A DNA stretch of 64,000 nt, taken from positions 1 through 64,000 of the forward strand of contig NZ_JRNC01000014.1 in assembly GCF_000758925.1 (NCBI RefSeq). Direction: 5' to 3'. The first letter of the stretch is position 1. Each line of letters opens with the position of its first letter. Shown here piece after piece: positions 7,428-15,932 of the stretch. This DNA is from Prevotella sp. S7-1-8. Its GTDB lineage: Bacteria > Bacteroidota > Bacteroidia > Bacteroidales > Bacteroidaceae. The position numbers and the translations under genes are program-made. The notes below the pieces were generated by a model. That model did not search any database, was not told where the DNA came from, and saw only the letters and a list, made by a program, of their open reading frames with translations.

Positions 7428-7581
7428 TTTATTTTACATTTCTTTTATACTGCCATCCAAACAATAAAATAATACTTAACGTAAGTTCGGCGAATTATAA
7501 GTGTCTGTTAATTTAGTGGTTAGCGATATTTATTATAACTTTTAGGTATTGAAATACAAATGATTAAAAACAAAAATCACT

Positions 7582-7800
7582 ATGATCACCGAGGACAAAG
7601 TTACTGAAATATTTTGTATGGCTGACGATTTCCTGAAGTTTTTTGACGTGATGATTGAAAATATATGAACAAACCTACTGACATAAGAGAATATTGACGA
7701 AGTTCCACTGTCTCAAATGGCACAAGTCATGCTAATCATACTTTTTCTATGTTGATACCCAAATAATGGGATAATTTATTAGCTCTTCCGGAATTAAAAA
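7582..7800 (+). pseudogene. IS982-family transposase remnant
   Basis: The ATG at 7582 opens a 28-codon frame, MITEDKVTEIFCMADDF followed by a Phe/Met/Ile-rich tail, that reads like the N-terminus of IS982 transposases in Bacteroidetes. It is cut by TGA at 7666. Further matches appear in shifting frames: NKPTDIR, then MAQVMLIILF (compare the family's AEVMVIMILF). No intact copy, no terminal repeats and no catalytic part could be recognised. The rest of the 7430-8160 gap shows nothing I can identify. Confidence 0.55.
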
Positions 7801-8163
7801 GCAATGTCTTACTTTTGGAGCCTAAGGTGACAACGTCATTCCTTGTCTAAAAATCTAACAAGCTTGAAGGGTCTATACTCTCAAAGATGGAAGTGCCGTA
7901 GCCAATTCTTTATACCATATAAATAAGGGCTTGCGAACTTCTGTTTTATAAATTGGCTGCGCAAAAGTTCTTTCTTTGGGATCTTTCCCTGTAACTATCT
8001 GTTATATAAAAAGAAGTACCTATCACGCCAAATATCGGGCAGGCCAACTTCTTAACGCTCGCCATTTTTGCCATAAAGAAAAGTATTGTCGGAGGCCTTC
8101 ACGCAGCACGGAAATATTTGGACCCTACTTACATTTCGCTATGTTTTCTTGGCATTGTGGAGT

Positions 8164-8171
8164 TATCTTTG
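8164..8171 (+). promoter_or_regulatory. Promoter of the WG-repeat/LTA-synthase/PAP2 unit
   Basis: TATCTTTG matches the Bacteroidetes -7 consensus, about 65 bp before the ATG at 8236. Confidence 0.55.
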
Positions 8172-8235
8172 TACATTTGCAGTATAACTAAGTTCAAGGG
8201 AAATACATTTCTCTATCTTTTTTAGAGTGATAACT

Positions 8236-8871
8236 ATGGAAGGAATATTTAGAGAAGAAATAGAAATACAACGAGTCGACAAGTTTTTTTGCGCAGAGAT
8301 GGGGCGTCAAATACATCGCTACATCAAAGCGATGCATGGTTCTCTTTCCATGTTGGAGAAGTTTGAGAACCGTATAAGCCAACTTGACATTCCGGCTCGC
8401 GAAGACGCCATGGCAAAATATATCGATCTCAATCGTAAAGTTGTCAAAGATTTGGATTGGCGTATGCTCTTGGCAAGGGCTTTCGCGAATTTTTGCGATT
8501 CGTACCCATATTTTTGCGACATGTTACGCCACGAAGAAACAATGCGATTTTACGAGGATAGAATGAAAGGTAAATACCTGCAATTTCATAAAGTCTTTGA
8601 GCAAAACGGCAAATATGGCATCAAAGACCATCAAGGCAAAATATTGATTTCTCCACAATACGATTTTCTACGCACGCCATATGTCTACGTGGACGACTTG
8701 CGAACCATGCCCATTATCGCGGAAAAGGATGGCAAGATGGGATTGGTGCTCTCGGATTACAACGACACGGTTGTCGCGCCATTTGAATATGATGACATTT
8801 CTTTGAGAGACGAGGAACCATGGTTTGAATTGCATCGAGATGGTAAAATAACATTTTGGCCCTTTGAATAA
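8236..8871 (+). CDS. WG-repeat-containing hypothetical protein
   Basis: The 211-residue protein has no signal peptide or membrane segment. The N-terminal half (1-110) is helical with several aromatic and Cys residues (RAFANFCDSYPYFCDML). The C-terminal half carries two WG/KWG-like repeats, NGKYGIKDHQGKILISPQYDF (about 132-152) and DGKMGLVLSDYNDTVVAP (about 173-190), of the kind that form small beta-propeller-like surfaces in Bacteroidetes proteins. I preferred the ATG at 8236 over the GTG at 8227. It precedes the LTA-synthase-like gene by 5 bp, so the two are probably one operon. Function is unknown; a role in envelope modification is inferred only from its neighbours. Confidence 0.75.
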   Translation: MEGIFREEIEIQRVDKFFCAEMGRQIHRYIKAMHGSLSMLEKFENRISQLDIPAREDAMAKYIDLNRKVVKDLDWRMLLARAFANFCDSYPYFCDMLRHEETMRFYEDRMKGKYLQFHKVFEQNGKYGIKDHQGKILISPQYDFLRTPYVYVDDLRTMPIIAEKDGKMGLVLSDYNDTVVAPFEYDDISLRDEEPWFELHRDGKITFWPFE

Positions 8872-8876
8872 AAAAG

Positions 8877-10721
8877 ATGTTGAAATCCTTTTCGATTTTA
8901 AGAAAGAAATTGCTTTTCTTACTATGCTTTTTCTTGCTGTGGCTATTGGTGTTCATCTCGCAAAAAATTGTATTTCTACTTGTCTACGATAGAGGATTTT
9001 CGAATGTGTTGCCGGTGACATGGCATGGGTTGCCACTTGACATTTCCGTGGCGGCCTATCTCTCCACCGTACCCGCTTTGTTGTTGCTGCTGAGTGGGCT
9101 TCCGTTGCGTATCTTCCATACGGAACGTGGCGCTCGACGTTTCTTGCAAATCCACCGATGCTGGGTTGTAATCTGCGCCATCATCGTCTCGTTGGCTTTC
9201 ACGGCAAACTGCGCGCTCTATAAATATTGGGGCTTCCCATTGGACGCGACACCTGTTTTTTTTGTCACCTCCTCTCCCACAGACGCAATTGCCAGCGTGG
9301 AGTGGTGGCAAGCGCTGTTAGGATTGTTTAGCGCGCTATGCGTGTTTCTTTTGACATGCTGGCTGTTCAGGTTTTTGCGAAAATCATTCGGACTTGCGAT
9401 TTTCAAGCATGTGGGCATGTGGGCATCGACAATCATGTTGTTGTTTGTAGCGGCTTTGTTCTTGCCCATTCGTGGAGGCATCTCCGTTTCGTCCATGAAC
9501 ACTGGCAGAGTGTATTTCTCGGATAACCAAACGCTAAACCATGCAGCGGTCAACCCACTTTTCTCCCTGATGGAAAGTTTGGCGCATCAAAAAGATTTTG
9601 CCAACATGTACCGTTTCATGGACAATGGCACGGCTCGCAAATTGGCGTCAACGCTGACACGACCGTCAAGCCGCGCGCCCAAAAACATGCTTGCCACGAA
9701 ACGGCCTGACATTTATTTGGTCATTCTCGAGAGTTTCTCTGATACAATAATGAAAATAAAAGGTGTTACGCCAAACCTAAATAAGCTGAAAGAAGAAGGG
9801 GTGTATTTCTCTCGTTTCTATGCCAATAGCTTTAGAACAGATCGCGGATTAGTCTCTATTCTCTTAGGCTACCCATCGCCATCCACGGTAAGTTTGATGA
9901 AGTTCCCCAACAAAACCGCGGCTATCCCTTCCTTGTCTGCGCATTTAAAGAAAGCTGGCTGGTCTTTGAGATACTATTATGGCGGAGACGCGGATTTTAC
10001 CAACATGCGGTCTTTCTTGGTAAACCAAGGCTTCAATGACATTGTGGAAGACGTAAATTTCCCGGTTACTGACCGAATGAGCAAATGGGGAGTTCCTGAC
10101 CACTTGCTTTTCAGGCGAGCGCAAGCGGACATGCGCGAAGAGCGATCTGCCAAGCCAACATTCCGCGTCATACAGACATCCAGTTCCCACGAGCCATTTG
10201 ACGTGCCCGGTCATCGACTCAAAGACAAGGCTTTGAATGCTTTCCACTACACAGATAGTTGTTTGGGCGCATTTGTCAAGCACCTTAAATCAACAAGCAG
10301 ATGGAACAACTCCTTGGTAATATTGGTACCCGACCACTTGGGGGCTTGGCCATACGACATAGACAATTTTGCCTCATGGCGATACCACATACCCATGATC
10401 TGGACAGGTGGCGCCATTTCGAGCCGTACGACAGTAAACACCTACGCGTCCCAACAGGACATAGCCGCCACATTGCTGTCCCAACTTGGCTTGTCACATC
10501 GCGACTTGAGGTTCAGCAAGGATATATTCAACGAATCGACACCCCATTTCGCTTACTTTATGATTAACGATGGATTTGGGTTTATCAATGATGACAACGA
10601 GCTTATTTACGACCACCATCGCGACAAGGCCGTTGTTGACATTGGAAAAAGAAGAGGCCGAAACCTATCCTTAGGCAAAGCCTATACGCAGATACTTTTT
10701 GACGATATTGCATCAAGATAA
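8877..10721 (+). CDS. LTA-synthase-like membrane sulfatase-fold transferase
   Basis: The 614-residue protein has five hydrophobic segments in the first ~200 residues, then a periplasmic alkaline-phosphatase-superfamily domain. Features of that domain are DIYLVILESFSD (metal-binding Glu at about 285), SFRTDRGLVSILLGYPS (candidate nucleophile Thr321), a conserved His in SSSHEPFDVPGH and the metal motif VPDHLG. Relatives transfer phosphoglycerol or phosphoethanolamine head groups to lipids or glycans at the outer face of the inner membrane. Gram-negative Bacteroidales have no lipoteichoic acid, so a lipid A, capsule or glycolipid substrate is more likely. Its stop overlaps the start of the PAP2 gene (TAATG), so the two are translationally coupled. 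Confidence 0.85.
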   Translation: MLKSFSILRKKLLFLLCFFLLWLLVFISQKIVFLLVYDRGFSNVLPVTWHGLPLDISVAAYLSTVPALLLLLSGLPLRIFHTERGARRFLQIHRCWVVICAIIVSLAFTANCALYKYWGFPLDATPVFFVTSSPTDAIASVEWWQALLGLFSALCVFLLTCWLFRFLRKSFGLAIFKHVGMWASTIMLLFVAALFLPIRGGISVSSMNTGRVYFSDNQTLNHAAVNPLFSLMESLAHQKDFANMYRFMDNGTARKLASTLTRPSSRAPKNMLATKRPDIYLVILESFSDTIMKIKGVTPNLNKLKEEGVYFSRFYANSFRTDRGLVSILLGYPSPSTVSLMKFPNKTAAIPSLSAHLKKAGWSLRYYYGGDADFTNMRSFLVNQGFNDIVEDVNFPVTDRMSKWGVPDHLLFRRAQADMREERSAKPTFRVIQTSSSHEPFDVPGHRLKDKALNAFHYTDSCLGAFVKHLKSTSRWNNSLVILVPDHLGAWPYDIDNFASWRYHIPMIWTGGAISSRTTVNTYASQQDIAATLLSQLGLSHRDLRFSKDIFNESTPHFAYFMINDGFGFINDDNELIYDHHRDKAVVDIGKRRGRNLSLGKAYTQILFDDIASR

Positions 10722-11425
10722 TGACAGTTCAAGCACTTTCCATATTTCAAACGCTCATAGATTGGGATACATCCATCACATTGCTAATCAATGGCATACA
10801 CTCGCATTACTGGGACAACTTCATGATGTTGTACTCCGGTAAATTTGTGTGGATACCCTTTTATTTGTCGCTTATGATCGCCATGTTTCGGAATTTTCGT
10901 TGGAAACCTTGCGCAATATGCTTGGCCGCGATGGTCTTGCTTCTGTTCATGAACGACCAAACGAGCTCCTCCGTATTACGCCATGCCATAGGGCGCATGC
11001 GCCCCGCCAACTTGGACAACCCCATATCGTCCATGATACATATCGTCGGTGGATACAGAGGGGGCTACTATGGCTTTCCCTCCGCCCACGCGGCCAATTG
11101 CTGGGGATTAGTCTTTTTTCTCGCATTTATTTTTCGAAATCGATTGCTCAATGTGACAATGATAGTTTGGGCCATTCTCATGTGCTACTCACGCATTTAC
11201 CTTGGTGTACATTATTTGGGCGACACATTGGCTGGTATGTCCCTGGGATTTATCAATGCCACCATTATTTTCGCAATTCTAAGAAAATATAATAAAGACA
11301 CGACACAGACTTTCGTAAACCATCAACGCAAAAATCTTTTCATGCGGTTGCCATCAATCGTATATTTGTTTACGCTGACAATATTCGCGTTGGTGTCTAC
11401 ATTTATTAATATCGCTTCTTTATAA
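10721..11425 (+). CDS. PAP2-family membrane phosphatase
   Basis: The 234-residue integral membrane protein has about six transmembrane helices. All three PAP2 motifs are present: RHAIGRMRP, the FPSAHAANC motif with its His, and SRIYLGVHYLGD with the catalytic His. Family members hydrolyse phosphate or pyrophosphate from lipids such as undecaprenyl pyrophosphate, phosphatidate or lipid A. The translational coupling to the LTA-synthase-like gene suggests that it recycles the lipid product of that head-group transfer or processes the same acceptor. The exact substrate (BacA-like, LpxE/F-like or PgpB-like) cannot be decided from the sequence. Confidence 0.88.
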   Translation: MTVQALSIFQTLIDWDTSITLLINGIHSHYWDNFMMLYSGKFVWIPFYLSLMIAMFRNFRWKPCAICLAAMVLLLFMNDQTSSSVLRHAIGRMRPANLDNPISSMIHIVGGYRGGYYGFPSAHAANCWGLVFFLAFIFRNRLLNVTMIVWAILMCYSRIYLGVHYLGDTLAGMSLGFINATIIFAILRKYNKDTTQTFVNHQRKNLFMRLPSIVYLFTLTIFALVSTFINIASL

Positions 11426-11635
11426 CAAACCTCATGGCAAACAATGATCTAATCGCGATCAGCCCTCTCTAACTCTATGCGCATCAAATACATTGGAGCA
11501 TAGAGGAGCTCCTCTCTGATAGCGAACGATCTCTGGCGCTTTTGGACTGTTCCTCGCATGGCTTTTCCGGTCACATCTGGTATTTTCAGTATCTTTTTTG
11601 TCTCGACGACAAACAGTGACACCCCACAAAAAAGA

Positions 11636-14152
11636 TTATCCCACGATCGTGAAGCGAGCGAATTTAAGCAGGAGTTGCTTTCTGCCAACGCTCTCAAAGT
11701 CTACAGTCGCCTTGGTATTTTCTCCATTGCCCTCCACATTGACAATAACGCCACGGCCGAAACGTTGGTGCTCTATCACTTGCCCCTCCTTGAGACTGTC
11801 CAAATTGGCATGGTGCGGCATTGCGATGTTTTCTGGCGTGGTGGCGCCAGCATGCGCCTTAACTCCATTGGCCATAGCCTTGGACACACGATTCCAACTG
11901 CCCGTCTGCTTTAATTTCTCTTGGAAAGATGGTGAGAATGGGTTAACGGCTCGCTCGGGGCGACGAGGAGACGTTAGCTTAGGCATGGGGTCGGCCATGA
12001 ACTGATTGGCCACAGGGTGAGAGTTTTGCATCCTGGCGTTGCGCTGGTAACATGTCGTGGACCGCCCATAAGAATGTCGACCGAACAAGTTGGATTTGCT
12101 ATCGTCATTCCATAACGGCCGAGCGCTATCTTGAAAGTCACCCGTCAATCGGCCGCCTTCCGTCCTGCTCGCCGTGAATTTGGTGTCTATGTCTTCCAGA
12201 AAACGACTTGGGTTGACAAAACTGTTCATCTTGCCATATTGCCATCGCGTGTGCGCCCATGTGAGATAGCAACGCTTCTTGGCGCGAGTAATGGCCACAT
12301 ATAGCAAGCGGCGCTCCTCCTCCAGTTCCTTGAGATTGCCCGTAGACATCACGCTGGGAAAAATGTTTTCCTCCATCCCAACGACAAACACGGTTTGAAA
12401 CTCCAGTCCCTTGGCAGCGTGTACGGTCATCATGGTGAGCTTGTCTTCGGAATTGTCATCATTGTCCATATCGGTCATCAACGAGACGGTGGAGAGATAG
12501 TCCGCCAATCCCACTTGGTCAGCATGGTCATCCTCCTGTTGTGACGCCACGAACTCTGCCATCCCGGACAGCAACGCGTCAAGGTTTTGACGCCGGCTGT
12601 CGCCCTCCGCGGTGGGATCGGTGGCCAGGTCGGCCTTGATGCCCGATCGCTCCACTATCTCGTTTCCCAACGAGAGAGCGTCCATCGTCTTGTTTTTTTC
12701 TATGAATTCATTGATAAGGGATTGGAAATGAAATAGTTTTCCCAAAGTTCCCTTATTGACACTTAGGCCATTTGGCTCTGGATGGCAAATTACTTCCCAT
12801 AGACTTACGCCATTTTTTTGTGCCGCGGCAACAATTTTTTGCAACGTAGTGTCACCTATCCCGCGTGTAGGATAATTGATTATCCTACGAAAAGCCTCCT
12901 CGTCACTCGGATTGACAACAAGCCGAAAATAAGCCAATAAGTCTTTCACCTCTTTGCGTTGGTAAAAGCTTAGCCCTCCATAAATGCGGTAATGGTTGCC
13001 CATGCCCACTTCGGGCTTGCGCATTTCCTCCTCGAATAGCCGACTTTGAGCGTTGGTGCGATACAAAATGGCAAAATCTCGCCACGCGCATCGCTCCTCG
13101 GCCTTAATGCGTTTGATCTCTTGGCATACGATAGCAGCCTCGCGTTTGTCGGATATAGTCTCCCAAACGGTTATCTTATTGCCCTCCTCGTTTTTGCTAT
13201 AAACATCTTTGGGAATTTGCCGCTCATTGTGCTTCATCAGCGAGTTAGCAGCCGACACAATCATCTGCGTGGAACGATAGTTGCGCTCCAGCTTAAAAAT
13301 TTTAGCTCCTTGATATATGGTTTTAAAATTCAATATATTGTCTATCTTGGCCCCACGAAAAGCATAGATGCTCTGGTAGTCATCGCCCACCACACATACG
13401 CGCCCGTTGTCCTTGGTCAACAAGGTCACAATTTGTTGTTGTACGAAATTAGTATCTTGGTATTCATCCACCAAAACATATTGGAACCTCTCTGCGTATT
13501 TTTTTTGTAGAGTTGGATTTCCTTTGAGCATTTGGTGGGTCAGGGTTAGCAAATCGTCAAAATCCATGGCGTTGGCCTGTCGCAAACGTTGCTGATAGGT
13601 GGCATAGATCTTGAATGTTTCCGGTATATTGCGCTGCCTGTCACGCATTAGCAGATCTCCATCGTCTGCGTATTGTGTGGGCAGGCACAGCCGGTTCTTG
13701 GCCATTGATATGGCAGAATGGACAGCCACGGGTTTGTATGTCTTGTCGTCAAGACCCATGGTCTTGACAATGTTTTTGATCAGTGAGCGCGAGTCTTGCT
13801 CATCGTATATGGTAAAATCAGAAGTGTAGCCTATGGATTGAGCTTCCGCGCGTAGTATGCGAGCGAATATGGAATGAAATGTTCCCATCTGCAAATAGCG
13901 CGCTCGCTCGTCGCCTACCAATTGGCCTATGCGCGATTTCATCTCCTTGGCGGCTTTGTTGGTAAAGGTAAGCGCCAACAAATTCCATGGCTTGATGTCG
14001 TAATGAGCCAAGAGCCATGCTATCTTATAAGTGAGAACGCGGGTTTTCCCAGAACCAGCCCCCGCTATGACCAATTGTGGTCCATCGCAATAGGTGACAG
14101 CCTCGCGCTGGCTTTCATTGAGCTGGGTGAGAAGTTCTTGTTCTGTAAGCAT
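11636..14152 (-). CDS. pcrA: ATP-dependent DNA helicase PcrA/UvrD (superfamily 1)
   Basis: The 838-residue 3'-5' helicase acts in nucleotide excision and mismatch repair and in removing proteins from DNA. Motif I is QLVIAGAGSGKTRVL (about 27-41), motif Ia LLALTFTNKAAKEMKSR, motif II VLVDEYQDTN, motif III VCVVGDDYQSIYAFRGA, motif IV ERNYRST, motif V MMTVHAAKGLEFQTVFV and motif VI YVAITRAKKRCYLTWA. A basic, poorly conserved tail leads to a C-terminal Tudor-like region (VIEHQRFGRGVIVNVEGNG) as in PcrA. It lies downstream of mtgA on the same strand with a 138-bp gap containing an inverted repeat (14215-14251), so it may have its own promoter. Confidence 0.93.
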   Translation of the reverse strand: MLTEQELLTQLNESQREAVTYCDGPQLVIAGAGSGKTRVLTYKIAWLLAHYDIKPWNLLALTFTNKAAKEMKSRIGQLVGDERARYLQMGTFHSIFARILRAEAQSIGYTSDFTIYDEQDSRSLIKNIVKTMGLDDKTYKPVAVHSAISMAKNRLCLPTQYADDGDLLMRDRQRNIPETFKIYATYQQRLRQANAMDFDDLLTLTHQMLKGNPTLQKKYAERFQYVLVDEYQDTNFVQQQIVTLLTKDNGRVCVVGDDYQSIYAFRGAKIDNILNFKTIYQGAKIFKLERNYRSTQMIVSAANSLMKHNERQIPKDVYSKNEEGNKITVWETISDKREAAIVCQEIKRIKAEERCAWRDFAILYRTNAQSRLFEEEMRKPEVGMGNHYRIYGGLSFYQRKEVKDLLAYFRLVVNPSDEEAFRRIINYPTRGIGDTTLQKIVAAAQKNGVSLWEVICHPEPNGLSVNKGTLGKLFHFQSLINEFIEKNKTMDALSLGNEIVERSGIKADLATDPTAEGDSRRQNLDALLSGMAEFVASQQEDDHADQVGLADYLSTVSLMTDMDNDDNSEDKLTMMTVHAAKGLEFQTVFVVGMEENIFPSVMSTGNLKELEEERRLLYVAITRAKKRCYLTWAHTRWQYGKMNSFVNPSRFLEDIDTKFTASRTEGGRLTGDFQDSARPLWNDDSKSNLFGRHSYGRSTTCYQRNARMQNSHPVANQFMADPMPKLTSPRRPERAVNPFSPSFQEKLKQTGSWNRVSKAMANGVKAHAGATTPENIAMPHHANLDSLKEGQVIEHQRFGRGVIVNVEGNGENTKATVDFESVGRKQLLLKFARFTIVG

Positions 14153-14214
14153 CGTATATTATATTTCAAATTATGGTGTGGCATGCGCTTGGAGGCACAA
14201 TAATTATATGGATG

Positions 14215-14251
14215 CCATGTTTAATCCAAAGGCCGGTCTGCTTAAACATGG
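14215..14251. promoter_or_regulatory. Inverted repeat between mtgA and pcrA
   Basis: CCATGTTTAA and its exact complement are separated by 17 bases, without a T run. It could be an operator for pcrA or a 3'-end structure of the mtgA mRNA. The sequence does not decide which. Confidence 0.35.
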
Positions 14252-14290
14252 AGTGTTATATCCTTTTTACAAACTTTTTATGTTGTGACC

Positions 14291-15043
14291 CTATCGGTAT
14301 GTGCCCCCAACGGCAGTGTGAGGATCATAGTCTTCTCCCTCCTTTGGAAAAGAAGGTATGTATCTCATGTTGGCCTTGATTTGGCGTTGTCGAAGGCGCA
14401 TGTATCCACTGGGGTTCTTAGACGAGAAACGACGCGGATTGGGCAGCGTGGCCGCAATAAGCGCACAGTCGTCGCGAGATAGGTCGCGGGCGGATTTTCC
14501 AAAATTGTATCGCGCGCAGGCCGACAGGCCGTAGATGCCATCGCCCATCTCGATGGAGTTGAGATAAACCTCCATGATACGTTGCTTGCTCCAAAAAAGT
14601 TCTATCAGCGCAGTGAAATAGACCTCGAAGCCCTTTCTCACCCACGACCTTCCAGGCCATAAAAAAACATTCTTGGCTGTTTGTTGAGAGATGGTGCTGG
14701 CACCGTATTTGTGGGTCGTTGAGCTCGAAAGATTGCGCTTGGCGGCTTTGCCTATGGCATCAAGATCAAAGCCATGATGCAGCAAGAACCGCGAATCCTC
14801 ACTCGCCATTACGGCCACTGGCATATGGGGCGACATCTCATCCAAGGGAATCCAGCGGTGACGCATGGTGAGATTGCCGTTTTGGAAACAACGTATCACC
14901 ATCAGTGGTGTGACATACACGGGTATGAAACGTATGGCCACCACCGCAAATATCGTAGAAGCGAAAAACAAGCTCAGTGCCCAACGTATGGTTTTCGTCA
15001 ATATTCTCATGCCAAAGGGGGAGGCGAGCCATGGCGCACGCAT
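14291..15043 (-). CDS. mtgA: Monofunctional biosynthetic peptidoglycan transglycosylase
   Basis: The 250-residue GT51 enzyme polymerises glycan strands from lipid II at the outer face of the inner membrane. One N-terminal transmembrane helix (about residues 20-40) anchors the domain. The catalytic Glu is in MASEDSRFLLHHGFD, followed by GASTISQQTAKN and the second-Glu region LIELFWSKQRIMEVYLNSIEMGDGIYG. No transpeptidase domain follows, as in MtgA. The ATG at 15043 is used; a TTG three codons upstream and an ATG at 15010 are alternatives. It lies about 30 bp downstream of the OmpA-like lipoprotein gene, so the two are likely co-transcribed, which fits a shared cell-wall role. Confidence 0.9.
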   Translation of the reverse strand: MRAPWLASPFGMRILTKTIRWALSLFFASTIFAVVAIRFIPVYVTPLMVIRCFQNGNLTMRHRWIPLDEMSPHMPVAVMASEDSRFLLHHGFDLDAIGKAAKRNLSSSTTHKYGASTISQQTAKNVFLWPGRSWVRKGFEVYFTALIELFWSKQRIMEVYLNSIEMGDGIYGLSACARYNFGKSARDLSRDDCALIAATLPNPRRFSSKNPSGYMRLRQRQIKANMRYIPSFPKEGEDYDPHTAVGGTYR

Positions 15044-15073
15044 CCCCAACAAACAGTATTATTATGAAAAGAT

Positions 15074-15742
15074 TTAGTTAAGCCTACCAGATTTGGCGGC
15101 GTCGACCATCTCCTTGGAGGCATATAGATAGACCTCCACCCGACGGTTAACATGCGAAACGCGTTTGTTCTCTATCTCGTCTTGGCTTCCTCGGCCCTCA
15201 ACGTTTTTAAATTGCGAGCGGCTTACTCCACACGCGTTGAGATAATCGGCCACGCCCTGCGCGCGTTTTTGGCTCAATGGCACATTGATGGCATCGTTGC
15301 CAGAACGGTCTGTATATCCATAGATAGCAACATGGCAATATGTGTTTTTCTTCAACACCTTGGAGAATTTAGCCAACTGGTTCTTGCTGGCGTTGTTTAA
15401 CGAAGCCCGATTTAGATCAAAAAGAATGTCAGAGTCGAACGTCACCTTAACGGCTTTCAGACCATTGGCGTCGGTCACTTTCTCCACTTTGGCGTTTTCC
15501 ACCTGCGACGCCGTCTCGGCGGCCACCTTGTCCATGTGTCTTCCGATAATAGCGCCTGTGCCCGCTCCCACGGCTCCACCTATAGCGGCTCCCACGGCGG
15601 TATTGCCTGCTATCTTGCCTATAATACCACCGAGCAGCGCTCCGCCTCCAGCTCCGATAAGAGAGCCCGTCCCCTGTTTGGTTGAGCAGCTGAAAATGGT
15701 GAGCATACATAAACCCATTGTTGCGATTTTAATTTTTTTCAT
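15074..15742 (-). CDS. OmpA-family lipoprotein with glycine zipper
   Basis: The 222-residue lipoprotein has a lipobox LTIFSC at about residues 14-19 that predicts acylation and outer-membrane anchoring. A glycine-zipper segment follows (about 30-75, many GxxxG such as GGALLGGIIGKIAG), then an OmpA C-terminal peptidoglycan-binding domain (about 95-215) with FDLNRASLNNASKNQL, the GYTDRSGNDAIN loop, SQKRAQGVADYL, and NRRVEVYL. The role would be to tie the outer membrane to peptidoglycan, similar to Pal or YiaD. The ATG at 15742 is preferred over a TTG two codons upstream. It leads the pair with mtgA. Confidence 0.88.
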   Translation of the reverse strand: MKKIKIATMGLCMLTIFSCSTKQGTGSLIGAGGGALLGGIIGKIAGNTAVGAAIGGAVGAGTGAIIGRHMDKVAAETASQVENAKVEKVTDANGLKAVKVTFDSDILFDLNRASLNNASKNQLAKFSKVLKKNTYCHVAIYGYTDRSGNDAINVPLSQKRAQGVADYLNACGVSRSQFKNVEGRGSQDEIENKRVSHVNRRVEVYLYASKEMVDAAKSGRLN

Positions 15743-15821
15743 AATCAATTTTATTTAAAATGTCTTTATGCAAAGTTAGTCCTTTTTTTAATAGGAAACC
15801 TTATAATAAGTTTTTTTTTAG

Positions 15822-15829
15822 TAACTTTG
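15822..15829 (+). promoter_or_regulatory. proS promoter
   Basis: TAACTTTG, the -7 consensus, is followed by an untranslated leader of about 95 bases before the proS ATG. Confidence 0.6.
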
Positions 15830-15861
15830 CGACAAATTTAGATCTTAAAAAGATTATTATT

Positions 15862-15918
15862 ATGGGAATTAGCCTACTTTATGACAGGGAAATCCCCAAA
15901 AAAGAATTTTACAAATAA
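15862..15918 (+). CDS. Possible 18-codon leader ORF upstream of proS
   Basis: An ATG at 15862 opens an 18-codon frame ([18 protein letters not shown]) that ends 14 bp before the proS start, entirely inside the predicted leader. It has just one proline codon, so a classical proline attenuator is unlikely. It may be chance or a regulatory upstream ORF. Confidence 0.25.
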   Translation: MGISLLYDREIPKKEFYK

Positions 15919-15932
15919 GACAAAACACAATA

